From the NCBI RefSeq assembly GCF_013744875.1, contig NZ_CP059399.1:2108001-2172000 (forward strand): DNA of 64,000 nucleotides. The letters run 5' to 3'. This document shows, piece by piece, positions 49,580 to 58,454 of the stretch. The position numbers and the translations under genes were made by a program. The notes under the pieces were generated by a model. It was not told where the DNA came from. It ran no database searches and was given only the letters and a program-made list of their open reading frames with translations. Numbering within the stretch: the stretch's first letter is position 1; each line of letters begins with the position of its first letter. This DNA comes from Nocardia huaxiensis. Its GTDB lineage: Bacteria; Actinomycetota; Actinomycetes; Mycobacteriales; Mycobacteriaceae.

Positions 49580-50446
49580 ATGCCCGAGTTGCCGGAAATC
49601 GTGGCTCTCGAACAGTTCCTGGTCGAGCATGCCGTGGGAGCGGTGGTGGGGCGGGTCGATATTGCGGCGCTGAGCGTTCTGAAGACTTTCGATCCGCCGG
49701 CCACCGCGCTGTCCGGGCGGGATGTGACCGGGGTGGGGCACTGGGGGAAACATCTCGGGATCGACTGCGACGGGTTGTGGTTGATCACCCATCTGTCGCG
49801 GGCGGGATGGCTGCGGTGGATCGATGAACCCTCCGCCGCGCCGCCGAAACCGGGGAAAGGCCCGCTGGCCCTGCGGGTGAACCTGTTCACGCCGGACGGG
49901 TCCACCCCGGCCTTCGACCTCACCGAGGCGGGCACCAAGAAGCGGCTGGCGGTGTGGATCACCAAGGAACCGCTCCAGGTGCCCAGCATCGCGCGGCTCG
50001 GCCCCGACGCCCTGGCGGTGAGCGAGGCCGAGTTCGGTGAACTCCTGCACGGGACTTCGCAGCGGGTGAAGACCGCACTCACCGATCAGGGCCTGATCGC
50101 CGGGATCGGCAACGCCTACTCCGACGAAATCCTGCACACCGCCAAACTCTCGCCTTTCGCGAGCACCCGAAGCCTCGACGCCGACCAGACGTCGCGCCTG
50201 TACTCCGCCATGCGCGCCAGCCTCGGCGACGCCATCGAGCGATCGGTAGGCCAGGACGCGGCCCGCCTCAAGGGCGAGAAGCGATCCGGCCTACAGGTGC
50301 ACGGCCGCACCGGCCTGCCCTGCCCGGTATGCGGCGACACCGTCCGTGAAGTCGCCTACGTGGACAAGTCCTTCCAGTACTGCCCGACCTGCCAGACCGG
50401 CGGCAAGATCCTCGCCGATCGCCGCATGTCGCGGCTGCTGAAATAG
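49580..50446 (+). CDS. Fpg/Nei-family DNA glycosylase
   Basis: 288 residues from ATG. N-terminus MPELPEIVALEQFLVEHAV, the PE catalytic start of the family (Pro1 and Glu2 after Met removal); helix-two-turn-helix around QRVKTALTDQGLIAGIGNAYSDEILHTAKLSP, with the conserved GIGN. Zinc finger C248-X2-C251...C268-X2-C271. Beta-hairpin-type bifunctional glycosylase/AP lyase that removes oxidised bases. The Nei-like subclass is suggested by the N-terminal residues after PELPE and by its shorter form. Ends at the base before the esterase stop on the other strand. Confidence 0.92.
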   Translation: MPELPEIVALEQFLVEHAVGAVVGRVDIAALSVLKTFDPPATALSGRDVTGVGHWGKHLGIDCDGLWLITHLSRAGWLRWIDEPSAAPPKPGKGPLALRVNLFTPDGSTPAFDLTEAGTKKRLAVWITKEPLQVPSIARLGPDALAVSEAEFGELLHGTSQRVKTALTDQGLIAGIGNAYSDEILHTAKLSPFASTRSLDADQTSRLYSAMRASLGDAIERSVGQDAARLKGEKRSGLQVHGRTGLPCPVCGDTVREVAYVDKSFQYCPTCQTGGKILADRRMSRLLK

Positions 50447-51958
50447 TCAGACCAGGGCGGGCAGGGTCACTCCTTGCCAGGCGAGGCGTTTGGCCTGCTC
50501 GGGATCGTGGTCGACGCGCGGCGGATAGTCGATGATCATGGTGGCGCGCTGGTCCTCGGTGTAGGCGGGCCAGGAGGGGAGGGGAGCGCCGGTGCGGGCG
50601 AAGGCCAGCCAGTTCTCTTGGAATTGCCTTGTTACCGAGCGTAATCCGCGTTGGCCACCGGCCGCGGTGAGGGCGCGGGCGAAGGGGGAGTCGGCTGCGC
50701 CGAAGACGGGGAGCAGATCCGAGGCGTGGGTGGCGCCGAAACCGGCGAGATGCAGTGCGCGGGGGGCGAAGTCGTAGCGGTAGGCGTAGGTGGGGGCGAA
50801 GCGGCTGTGGGCCGCCATCACCTGGAGTGCGGGGCGCCAGAAGGTGAAGTCGCCGCCTATGCGGACCGCCACCTTGGGCTTGGGGTAGCCGGGATACGCT
50901 GCGGTTACCCGGGATTCGGCGGCGACGTCGCCCTGGCCGAGCAGCCAGTGGATGCGGTCGGGGGTGGTGGGCAGGGTGTCGTCGAAGCGGGTGAACAGGG
51001 TGCCCTCGTCGCGGTTGGTGCCGATGATGAGGGGCAGCTTGTGGGCGGAACCACTGGTGAAGGCGTCCACCGGGGCCTGCGGGAGGTAGTCGCCGTCCAC
51101 CAGGGGCGCGACCGGGAACAGGCCCGGCTGTTCGCGCAGGACCGAGCCGACGGCATGATCGACCGCGCGGCGAATGTCGTTGGGGCGGGCCGTGAGCAGG
51201 GCTTGCGCCGCCGCGTCGGGTGCGACGCCGAGCTTGTCGATGCAGCGGCGGGCGAAGACCTTCGCGTCGGCGAGCGAGGTGCCCCAGTCGGCGGGCGGGC
51301 TCTGGGAGATGCCGCGATGGAAGAGCCCCGCGGCGGCGGGTGTGCACATGAGTGCCAGCACCGCGTGCGCCCCAGCGGATTCGCCGAAGATGGTGACATT
51401 GTTCGGATCGCCGCCGAACGCGGCGATATTGCGCTGCACCCACTCCAGGGCCGCCACCTGATCGCGCAGGCCGAGGTTGGAGTCGAATCGGTGTGCGGGC
51501 GTGGCGTATTCACTGAAGTCCACATAGCCGAACGCGCCCAGCCGGTAGTTGATCGACACCAGCACCACGTCGCCCCGAAGGGCAAGTCGCGCACCGGAAT
51601 ACAGGCCGAGCGCGGACGTGCCGATCACATAGCCGCCGCCGTGGATGAACACCATGACCGGGCGCGGGCCGGGCGCGGGGTCATTGGGGACGGTGACATT
51701 GAGGGTCAGGCAGTCCTCACCGGTCGGCTGCTGCCGGCGCGGGCCGATGCGCGCGCCATTGCGGTGCTGCATTGCCGCGAAACCGAATTCGGTCGCATCG
51801 CGCACGCCGTTCCACGGCTGCACCGGCTGTGGGGCGCGAAAACGGAGCTCGCCCACGGGCGCCGCCGCATAGGGAATGGACCGCCAGCGTGAAACGCGGC
51901 GGCCCCGATAACCACGAACGACACCGTCAGCGGTCTTGATATCTGTAGAAGCCACCAT
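50447..51958 (-). CDS. Type-B carboxylesterase/lipase
   Basis: 503 residues from ATG. Alpha/beta hydrolase of the carboxylesterase family: GEDCLTLNVTVPNDPAPGPRPVMVFIHGGGYVIGTSALGLYSGARLA (oxyanion HGGG), nucleophile S194 in FGESAGAHAVLAL, and a Glu/Asp and His typical of the C-terminal half (e.g. GATHASDLLPVFGA). No signal peptide. Hydrolyses unidentified esters. Adjacent stop to the glycosylase gene (convergent). Confidence 0.9.
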   Translation of the reverse strand: MVASTDIKTADGVVRGYRGRRVSRWRSIPYAAAPVGELRFRAPQPVQPWNGVRDATEFGFAAMQHRNGARIGPRRQQPTGEDCLTLNVTVPNDPAPGPRPVMVFIHGGGYVIGTSALGLYSGARLALRGDVVLVSINYRLGAFGYVDFSEYATPAHRFDSNLGLRDQVAALEWVQRNIAAFGGDPNNVTIFGESAGAHAVLALMCTPAAAGLFHRGISQSPPADWGTSLADAKVFARRCIDKLGVAPDAAAQALLTARPNDIRRAVDHAVGSVLREQPGLFPVAPLVDGDYLPQAPVDAFTSGSAHKLPLIIGTNRDEGTLFTRFDDTLPTTPDRIHWLLGQGDVAAESRVTAAYPGYPKPKVAVRIGGDFTFWRPALQVMAAHSRFAPTYAYRYDFAPRALHLAGFGATHASDLLPVFGAADSPFARALTAAGGQRGLRSVTRQFQENWLAFARTGAPLPSWPAYTEDQRATMIIDYPPRVDHDPEQAKRLAWQGVTLPALV

Positions 51959-52032
51959 TTATCGATGGTAGCCACGGACACCGCCGCACCGGGATAGCGA
52001 AAAGGCCAATGCACGCATCCGTGGCGCGCCGG

Positions 52033-52278
52033 CTACTGCAGGTAGCCCTCGACCTGGCGGGCCGAGTTGACCTCGGCTTCCTCGGGATCGCGGCCCTGGT
52101 CGAGGCGGGCGCGGCGCTGGCGCAGCAGATCCCAGCACTGGTCGAGCTGGACTTCCAGATCGGCGAGCTGGCGGCGTTCGGCCTCGGGGTCGAGCGCGCC
52201 GCTGGTGGCCTTCGAGCGGAGTTCGTGTTCGCGGTCCACCAGGGTTTTGATGGTGGCGAGGATGTCCTTGTCGGTCAT
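52033..52278 (-). CDS. DUF2630 family protein
   Basis: 81 residues from ATG with GGAGG 5 bases upstream. Helical pair with the DUF2630 pattern (DKDILATIKTLVDREHELRSK...RRQLADLEVQLDQCWDLLRQRRARLDQGRDP). Family common in actinobacteria; role unknown. Stands alone downstream of the MocR gene. Confidence 0.9.
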   Translation of the reverse strand: MTDKDILATIKTLVDREHELRSKATSGALDPEAERRQLADLEVQLDQCWDLLRQRRARLDQGRDPEEAEVNSARQVEGYLQ

Positions 52279-52426
52279 GTGGCCTCCACTCCGATACGGG
52301 TACTGCCGGGTGTGGCGACCCTTACGGGCCGCCCGGTCCACTCTACGACTCCGGCCGGGCCATGCTCCGGCAGCGACCGCCTCGGCAGGTCCGGGTGTTC
52401 CCCGAAATGCGCCGAAACCTGCTGGT

Positions 52427-53806
52427 TCAGGCGCTCGCCAGCGCATCTGCCGCCAGGCGGACGGCGTGCGGCAGATCGTGACGAGGCAGGGCCGCATAGC
52501 CGAGGGCAATGCCGAAGGTGTGCCGCGGGCCGATGTGGTGGCGGCCCAGCCCGTCGAGGTAGACGCCCGCCGTGCGGGCCGCGGCAATAGCGCGATCCTC
52601 CTCGGCCTGGGACGGCAGGATCACCGCCACATGCGACCCGGCGTCGTCGCCGCGCACCTCGAGGCCGCGCTCCCGGAGTGTGTTCACGACCAGGGCGCGC
52701 CGCGGCGGCATCTCGCGGCGCAGGCGGCGCAGATGCCGGGCCAGATCGCCGTGCCGGGCCAGGGCGGCCACGACCTGTTGACCGGCGGGCGCCGCGCTGG
52801 TGCCGGTGAGTTCGCGATGGGTGAGGACCGCGTCTGCGACCCCCGGTGCGGCGACCATCCATCCGCAGCCCAGGGTGGGGGTGAGGATCTTGCTCGTGGT
52901 GCCGAGGTGCACGACCACATCCGGGGCGAGCGTGGCGAGCAGCGGCAAGGGCGCGGTGTCGTACCGCAATTCGCCGTCGTAGTCGTCTTCGAGGATCAAT
53001 GCGCCGGTGCGCCGGGCGAATTCGATGAGCGCCACCCGGCGCGCCGCGGGCATCCGGGCCCCCAGCGGAAACTGATGCGCCGGAGTGCAATACACCGCCT
53101 TGGCGTTCTCCGGCAGCAGGTCCACGCGCAGCCCGTCGGCGTCGACCGGCACCGGCACCAGGCGCACCCCCGCTGCCCGGAACGCCCCGGCGGCCCGGGA
53201 GTATCCGGGATCCTCGATGGCCGCGGTATCACCGGGTTTCAGCAGTGCCGCCGCGAGTTCCGCCACCGCCGAACTGGTTCCGGATGTCGCCAGGACCGTG
53301 CAGCCGCTTCCGGGAACCAGCCCCCGATGCCGCAACAGATGTTCCGCGACCGCCGCGAGATAGTCGGCCTCACCTGCGCGATCCCTGCGCACCAGGGGAA
53401 TTCGATCCGAAGCCGCCCGCCAGGCTCGTCGCCACGCGGCCCGGTCGAGGGTTTCGATACTCGGCGCACCCGCCCCCAGATCCAGCAGCCCCGCCAGTGG
53501 ATTCGTGCGATACGCGCCGCTGGCCGGCGCGGCCGCGGGCTCCGGCGAAGCGGTGAGATAGGTCCCCGACCCGTGCCTGCCACTGAGCCACCCCTCGGCA
53601 TGCAGCTGGTCGTACGCCGCCGTGACCACGGTCCGGCTCACCCGCAACCGCGCCGCCAGCTCCCGGGAGGACGGCAGCCGGTCGCCACCCCGGAACGCGC
53701 CCGTCGCCGCCGCACCACGCAAACCATCCGCCACCTGCACCGCAAGCGGCACGGCGGACGCACGGTCCACCGTGAAGGGCAGGTCCTCCGCCGCGAGATC
53801 ACCCAC
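52427..53806 (-). CDS. MocR-type (GntR + aminotransferase) transcriptional regulator
   Basis: 459 residues from GTG. GntR winged helix at ~15-80 (VPLAVQVADGLRGAAATGAFRGGDRLPSSRELAARLRVSRTVVTAAYDQLHAEGWLSGRHGSGTYL). Fold-type-I aminotransferase domain from ~105, with PLP Lys in HLGTTSKILTPTLGCGW, the EDDYDGE motif and the DP motif in EDPGYS. Domain order as in PdxR/GabR. Probably senses PLP or an amine. No PLP-synthesis or gab gene is adjacent; the PNPOx-fold gene lies 2 kb away on the other strand, beyond two genes. Confidence 0.93.
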   Translation of the reverse strand: MGDLAAEDLPFTVDRASAVPLAVQVADGLRGAAATGAFRGGDRLPSSRELAARLRVSRTVVTAAYDQLHAEGWLSGRHGSGTYLTASPEPAAAPASGAYRTNPLAGLLDLGAGAPSIETLDRAAWRRAWRAASDRIPLVRRDRAGEADYLAAVAEHLLRHRGLVPGSGCTVLATSGTSSAVAELAAALLKPGDTAAIEDPGYSRAAGAFRAAGVRLVPVPVDADGLRVDLLPENAKAVYCTPAHQFPLGARMPAARRVALIEFARRTGALILEDDYDGELRYDTAPLPLLATLAPDVVVHLGTTSKILTPTLGCGWMVAAPGVADAVLTHRELTGTSAAPAGQQVVAALARHGDLARHLRRLRREMPPRRALVVNTLRERGLEVRGDDAGSHVAVILPSQAEEDRAIAAARTAGVYLDGLGRHHIGPRHTFGIALGYAALPRHDLPHAVRLAADALASA

Positions 53807-53886
53807 GAATTGGCCTTCCGACGAGCGTGAGTTGCGCTCATCCAGAATGCCACTCCGCGCGCACGGCCTCGCGGCGGGCCGACCGG

Positions 53887-55050
53887 TCAGCGCAGCCGCC
53901 TCAGCTCGGGTTCGGTCGGCGGCTGCTCCAGCACGGTGTCGGTGCGACCGCGCAGGAACTTGTCGAACATGGCCGCCACATAGGTGTGGACCAGCGTCAC
54001 GCCGCGGTCGCCGATGGCGCCGATGTAGCGCGAGGCCAGGCCGCGCGCCGCGGGCGGAATGAGCTGGGGATAGTCGGTGAAGTCGTAGTGCGCCGAATCG
54101 CGCATGGTCACATGCTGTTTCCAGCCGGTGCCGCTGCGCCAGAACGCGTCGAACGACGGATTGCCGTCACCGACTTCCTCGATCTGCTGACTGGTCAGCA
54201 GCAGGACCGGCCGATCCGTGCCCTCGGTGATCACCCGGCCGAAGTCCTCGTCCACACCGATCTGACCGTCCATGTCGACGGCGGCGTCGATTCGCGGGTC
54301 CTCGTGCATGGCCTCGACGGCGGTGTAGCCGCCGGAGGAATGGCCCGCATAGCCGATGTGCTCCAGATCCAGTGCCCGATCCAAACCTGATGGGAGCGAA
54401 CGCTGTTCGGCATCAGGATTGATGCCATTCGCGAGCTGGGTGAGTGAATCGAGCACGAACCGGGCGTCGAGCAGCCGGGCGTCGATGTACTTCCCGCGGA
54501 TCGCGGTATCGAACCCGTTCGGTGCGTCCGCGCGGTAAACGATTCTGCCACCGGGAAATTCGACGAAAGCCGGCTCGTAGGTGTGATCGATGGTCACCAC
54601 CACATACCCGCGACTGGCCAGGTCCTCGGCCAGGCCGTTGCCCCACAATCGGGTATCGCCCGCACCGGGCGAATAGAGCACCACCGGAAAGCTCGCGCCC
54701 GCGGGAACCGGTGCGCCTGTGGCGGAATTGGTGAATACGCCGGGCAATCGAATGCCCAGCTGCTGGTCCAGGCCCGGCATGAACTGGTTGGAAAGATAGC
54801 GGGTGCGCGGGTATTTCTCGGTGTCGGTGGCCGGGTAGAAGACCGAAACCATCAGTTCCCGTGCGGTATCCGGCTGGAACGGGTCCGGCCGGTTCCTGTC
54901 GACCAGGTGCAAGGTCGTTGTCCCGACCTGGAATTGGCCGCCGGGCTTGGCGAGCACGACGATCCCGACGGGCGCGGCCTCGGCCGTACCCGCTGCCGTG
55001 GTGGTCAGGGCAATGGCCGTGACTGCCGCAGCGGCTGCGCGCTTGATCAA
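53887..55050 (-). CDS. Secreted alpha/beta hydrolase (platelet-activating factor acetylhydrolase-like)
   Basis: 387 residues from the TTG at 55050, chosen because it gives a complete signal peptide (IKRAAAAAVTAIALTTTAAGTAEA, cleavage likely after AEA) and overlaps the upstream stop as TTGA. Core motifs: PVVLYSPGAGDTRLWGNGLAEDLASRGYVVVTIDHTYEP, the nucleophile elbow GHSSGGYTAVEAM, DMDGQIG, and a late His in DSAHYDF. This arrangement matches bacterial PAF-acetylhydrolase/chlorophyllase-like lipases. Exported ester hydrolase, substrate unknown. Coupled to the DUF4184 gene upstream. Confidence 0.88.
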   Translation of the reverse strand: MIKRAAAAAVTAIALTTTAAGTAEAAPVGIVVLAKPGGQFQVGTTTLHLVDRNRPDPFQPDTARELMVSVFYPATDTEKYPRTRYLSNQFMPGLDQQLGIRLPGVFTNSATGAPVPAGASFPVVLYSPGAGDTRLWGNGLAEDLASRGYVVVTIDHTYEPAFVEFPGGRIVYRADAPNGFDTAIRGKYIDARLLDARFVLDSLTQLANGINPDAEQRSLPSGLDRALDLEHIGYAGHSSGGYTAVEAMHEDPRIDAAVDMDGQIGVDEDFGRVITEGTDRPVLLLTSQQIEEVGDGNPSFDAFWRSGTGWKQHVTMRDSAHYDFTDYPQLIPPAARGLASRYIGAIGDRGVTLVHTYVAAMFDKFLRGRTDTVLEQPPTEPELRRLR

Positions 55051-55733
55051 ACTTTCCCCCGTGTGCTGAAAGCAATTGCCACATAAGCCCCGACCGCGAT
55101 CACCATAGCCCGGATTGCTCCGACGAGCACGTGACGTACGGCGTCGTAGAGGCTGATGGTTGTGACCGGATCTGTACTCGCCGTGAGCCCGCCGAGCAGT
55201 GCGGCGCAGGCGAATCCGGTGAGGACCCAGCGCCGGTGTGGTAGTGCTGGTCCCGGCCGGGTCCGGCGGAACCAGCGGGCGGCGTACCAGGCGAGTGCCA
55301 GCAGGCCCAGGGCCGAGGAGATGTATCCGATCACGTTGTAGACGCGGTGCGGTCCGATCACGGCCTCGCGCAGCACTTCCCAGTGCTGCACCGCGATGCC
55401 GTCGGTATGGGTGAGCGAATCCCACGCCACGTGCGTCAACGCGCCCACCCCGAGCGCCGCGGCGGCCCGCCACACTCCCGGCCAGGAGAGGGTGGTCGTT
55501 CGGCCGATCAGACGCAGCAGCGGCGCACGCGCCATCCACGCGATGGCCAGCAGTGCCGCCCCGAGCAGCACATCGACAGGTAGCCCGAGGGCCGAGTGGG
55601 TCAGCTCTCCGCCCGGTCCGAGCGGAATGTAGTACCCGGCGTCGGGTGCGATGCTGCCCGCCACGAGGCCCGGAAACCACAGCGTCCGGCGTAGCGGCAG
55701 CACCGCCGCCGGGTGTGCGAACGTGAACGGCAC
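55047..55733 (-). CDS. DUF4184 membrane protein
   Basis: 228 residues from GTG. Begins MPFTFAHPAAVLPLRR, the DUF4184 signature with the first His, then VAGSIAPDAGYYI with the conserved Asp, and six hydrophobic segments. Family members are membrane proteins with a YdjM-like metal-site pattern; role unknown. TGA overlaps the TTG of the secreted hydrolase downstream. Confidence 0.88.
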   Translation of the reverse strand: MPFTFAHPAAVLPLRRTLWFPGLVAGSIAPDAGYYIPLGPGGELTHSALGLPVDVLLGAALLAIAWMARAPLLRLIGRTTTLSWPGVWRAAAALGVGALTHVAWDSLTHTDGIAVQHWEVLREAVIGPHRVYNVIGYISSALGLLALAWYAARWFRRTRPGPALPHRRWVLTGFACAALLGGLTASTDPVTTISLYDAVRHVLVGAIRAMVIAVGAYVAIAFSTRGKV

Positions 55734-55816
55734 AGTTGGATCCCCCCGAAGTGGTCTGTCGAATCGGCCGGGAATTGGCTATTTGGTGAGGCCATTTCTC
55801 CGGGGATGCTGGTCAC

Positions 55817-56506
55817 ATGAGTGAGTCAGCCTCGATCCGGACCCCATTGTCGCCCACGCTGCGTAGCACGCCGACTCGCCTCAGGGACCGGGCCGCCACC
55901 GATCGCGCCGAGTTGGATGCCGTGCTCGATGCCGGGCTGGTGTGCCACCTCGGGGTGGTCATGCACGGTTCGCCCGTGGTCATTCCCACCGTGTACGGCC
56001 GTGACGGTGACACGCTCTATCTGCACGGGTCGACCGGTGCGGGAAATCTGCGCGCCGCTCTCACCGGGGCGGTGTCGGTCGCTGTCACACACGTGGACGG
56101 CCTCATCTACGCCCGTTCGGCCATGCACTTCTCCATGAACTATCGGTCGGCGGTAATCCATGCCCGCCCAACGGAACTCACCGATGCCGACGATCGGATG
56201 CACGGGCTGCGGGTGATCGTCGAGCATGCCGCGCCGGGCTCGTGGGACGCGGTGCGCTCGCCGAACAAGAAGGAGCTCGCCGCCACCATGGTGCTGGCGC
56301 TGGACCTCAGCGAGGCGTCGGTGAAGATCCGCACCGGCGGGCCCAGAGACGATGCCGCCGATATCGCGGCGGGGGGCGTCTGGGCGGGCGTGCTGCCCAT
56401 TCGGCAGGTCTTCGACGCGCCGGTACCGTCCGCGGATCTGGAGCCGGGAGTCGAAGTGCCCCAGCATGTGCTGGCCCGGCTGGCGGACCGTGTGCCGGTG
56501 CACTGA
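55817..56506 (+). CDS. Pyridoxamine 5'-phosphate oxidase-fold protein
   Basis: 229 residues from ATG. FMN-binding split barrel: VCHLGVVMHGSPVVIPTVYGRDGDTLYLHGSTGAGNLRAALTGAVSVAVTHVDGLIYARSAMHFSMNYRSAVIHARP, as in the PNPOx-like family of conserved actinobacterial proteins rather than true PdxH (length and motifs differ). Could bind FMN or F420. Function unknown. Convergent with the kinase gene, ends 3 bases apart. Confidence 0.88.
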   Translation: MSESASIRTPLSPTLRSTPTRLRDRAATDRAELDAVLDAGLVCHLGVVMHGSPVVIPTVYGRDGDTLYLHGSTGAGNLRAALTGAVSVAVTHVDGLIYARSAMHFSMNYRSAVIHARPTELTDADDRMHGLRVIVEHAAPGSWDAVRSPNKKELAATMVLALDLSEASVKIRTGGPRDDAADIAAGGVWAGVLPIRQVFDAPVPSADLEPGVEVPQHVLARLADRVPVH

Positions 56507-56509
56507 CGG

Positions 56510-58333
56510 TTACAGCCGCCACAGCCGCACGGCCTCGCCGCCGCTGCAGGTGGCCAGCCAGGCGCCGTCGGGATGGAAGGCGAGACCGGTCACCGGACCC
56601 TGGTGGCCGGTCAGCGCTGGACCGAGCTCCTCCCGGGTGCGCGGGTCCGAAAGGTACACCGCGCCTGCGGCTGTCGCGGCGGCGAGGGTGCCCTTCGGAC
56701 CGAATGCCAAGCGGGTGAACGCCGCTCCGCTCCGGGTGAGCGCCGGTTCCAGCAGCTGGGTGGCGGCGGTGTCCCACAGCTGTACCGTCGTCTCGTTGAT
56801 GACCGCTGCCGCAAGGGAATCCACCGGACTGAATACCAGATGCCGGATCGAATGCGAGTACTGGGAGGTGCTGCGCAACGCGAGCGGGAGCAGATCCCAG
56901 CGCACCAGGGACGTGTTGTACAGCGCGACACCGATTTTGGTGCCGATGGCGAGATCCCCGGCCGGAGTGAAGGCGATCGAGCTGACGCCCCAGCTGCCGA
57001 TCAGGACCCGCCGCATCGATCCCGCGCGCTGCAGGTCGTACAGGTAGACGTCATAGGTGGTGCCGACCGCCAGCAGCCGGCTGTCGGGGCTGAAGGACAG
57101 ATCGACGACATCCCCGGTCACATTCAGCGTGATCGGCGACCGTTCCCCGCTCCGGACATCCCACAGCCCCAGGCTGCCACTCGCCGAGGCCGCCAGCATC
57201 GTGCCGTCCGGACTGAAAGCGACGGCGAAATCCGAGGTGTCGCGTCCGGCCCGATGCCGGCCGTGGTGTCCGGGCTCGGTGTGGGCGGTCGCCTGCGCGG
57301 GATCGTCCACCGCCAGCCAGCGGACCGTCTCGGGTCCGGCCGTGGCCAGCAGACTGCCGTCCGGGCTGACGGCCACGGCCTTGGCACGGGCGGTGCCGGA
57401 AACCGTTGCGGGACCGGGCTCCGGGGGCTTGCCCGCAGCGGGCTGCGCGCGCGTCTCCCGCACTGGCGCGACGCGTTCCACGGGCGCCGCGGTGAGCGCC
57501 CGCCCGGCCGCGTCCGCGAGCGCCCCGCAGGTCGGATACCGGTCCGCCGGATTCTTGGCCAGGGCCTGCGCGATGACCGCGTCGAAGCCGGGCGGTGTGC
57601 CGGGCCGAAGTTCGCTGACCCGCTGCGGCTTCCGGCCGAGATGCGCCCCGATCAGCGCGGCGGCGTCGGCGGCCACGAACGGTCTTCTGCCGGTGAGGAA
57701 TTCGAACAGCGTGCAGCCCAGCGAGTACACGTCGGACCGGCGGTCGGTGACCTCACCCCGGAACCGTTCCGGCGCGGTGTAGGCCAGCGTGGTCACCAAG
57801 CCGGATCGGGTCGGGGTGTCGCCGAGGCTGCGCGCGATGCCGAAGTCGGTGACCAAACCGTGTTCGCGCCCTCCGGATTCCCGGCGCACCAGCAGATTGG
57901 CCGGCTTGACATCGCGGTGCAGCACATTGTTCGCGTGCGCGTGGTCCAAACCCCGTGCGGCATCGGCGATCAGCGCGACCGCCCGCTCCGCCGCGAACGG
58001 CCCGGCATCCCGGAGCAACTGCGCGGCGTCACCACCCTGCACATAGCCCATGGCGATCCACAGCACGGCGTCGCCGGCGGCGCTGTGGTCGTAGACCGGC
58101 ACGATATTCGGGTGCTCGAGTTCGGCCGTCAGTTCGGCCTCGCGTTCGAAGCGGGAGCGGACGGTCTCGTCGGCGGCCATGGACTCCGACAGCACCTTCA
58201 AGGCGATCTTCCGCTTCATGCGCGGATGCTGTGCCAGGTAAACCTTGCCCATTCCGCCGGATCCGAGCAGTAGCCGAATCGTGTACCCGGCCAGCACGTC
58301 TCCCGGCTGCAGATCCACCGGCTGTCTCCTCAT
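56510..58333 (-). CDS. Ser/Thr protein kinase fused to a WD40-repeat domain
   Basis: 607 residues from ATG, preceded by a G-rich ribosome site. Kinase domain ~12-285: LLGSGGMGKVYL, K46 in ALKVL, HRDVKPANLL (D141), DFG (D163) and APE (in YTAPERF). There is no transmembrane helix, unlike most Pkn proteins; a Pro/Ala-rich linker leads to WD40 repeats from ~330 to the end (repeated LAVSPDGSLLA.., VAFSPDGTMLAASASGSLGLWD, LAFHPDGAWLATCSGGEAVRLW). A cytoplasmic kinase with a protein-interaction propeller, likely signalling. No phosphatase or FHA gene is adjacent. Confidence 0.92.
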   Translation of the reverse strand: MRRQPVDLQPGDVLAGYTIRLLLGSGGMGKVYLAQHPRMKRKIALKVLSESMAADETVRSRFEREAELTAELEHPNIVPVYDHSAAGDAVLWIAMGYVQGGDAAQLLRDAGPFAAERAVALIADAARGLDHAHANNVLHRDVKPANLLVRRESGGREHGLVTDFGIARSLGDTPTRSGLVTTLAYTAPERFRGEVTDRRSDVYSLGCTLFEFLTGRRPFVAADAAALIGAHLGRKPQRVSELRPGTPPGFDAVIAQALAKNPADRYPTCGALADAAGRALTAAPVERVAPVRETRAQPAAGKPPEPGPATVSGTARAKAVAVSPDGSLLATAGPETVRWLAVDDPAQATAHTEPGHHGRHRAGRDTSDFAVAFSPDGTMLAASASGSLGLWDVRSGERSPITLNVTGDVVDLSFSPDSRLLAVGTTYDVYLYDLQRAGSMRRVLIGSWGVSSIAFTPAGDLAIGTKIGVALYNTSLVRWDLLPLALRSTSQYSHSIRHLVFSPVDSLAAAVINETTVQLWDTAATQLLEPALTRSGAAFTRLAFGPKGTLAAATAAGAVYLSDPRTREELGPALTGHQGPVTGLAFHPDGAWLATCSGGEAVRLWRL

Positions 58334-58454
58334 CTTTCCCCCCGGGCACCCGGCGGGCGAATGCCACCCATCACCTGACTCGATGGGTGGCACCGATCAT
58401 GCAGGGCGACACCGGCGCTCGCAACGGAATCCGGGGGCGGGCGGGTGTCATCTC

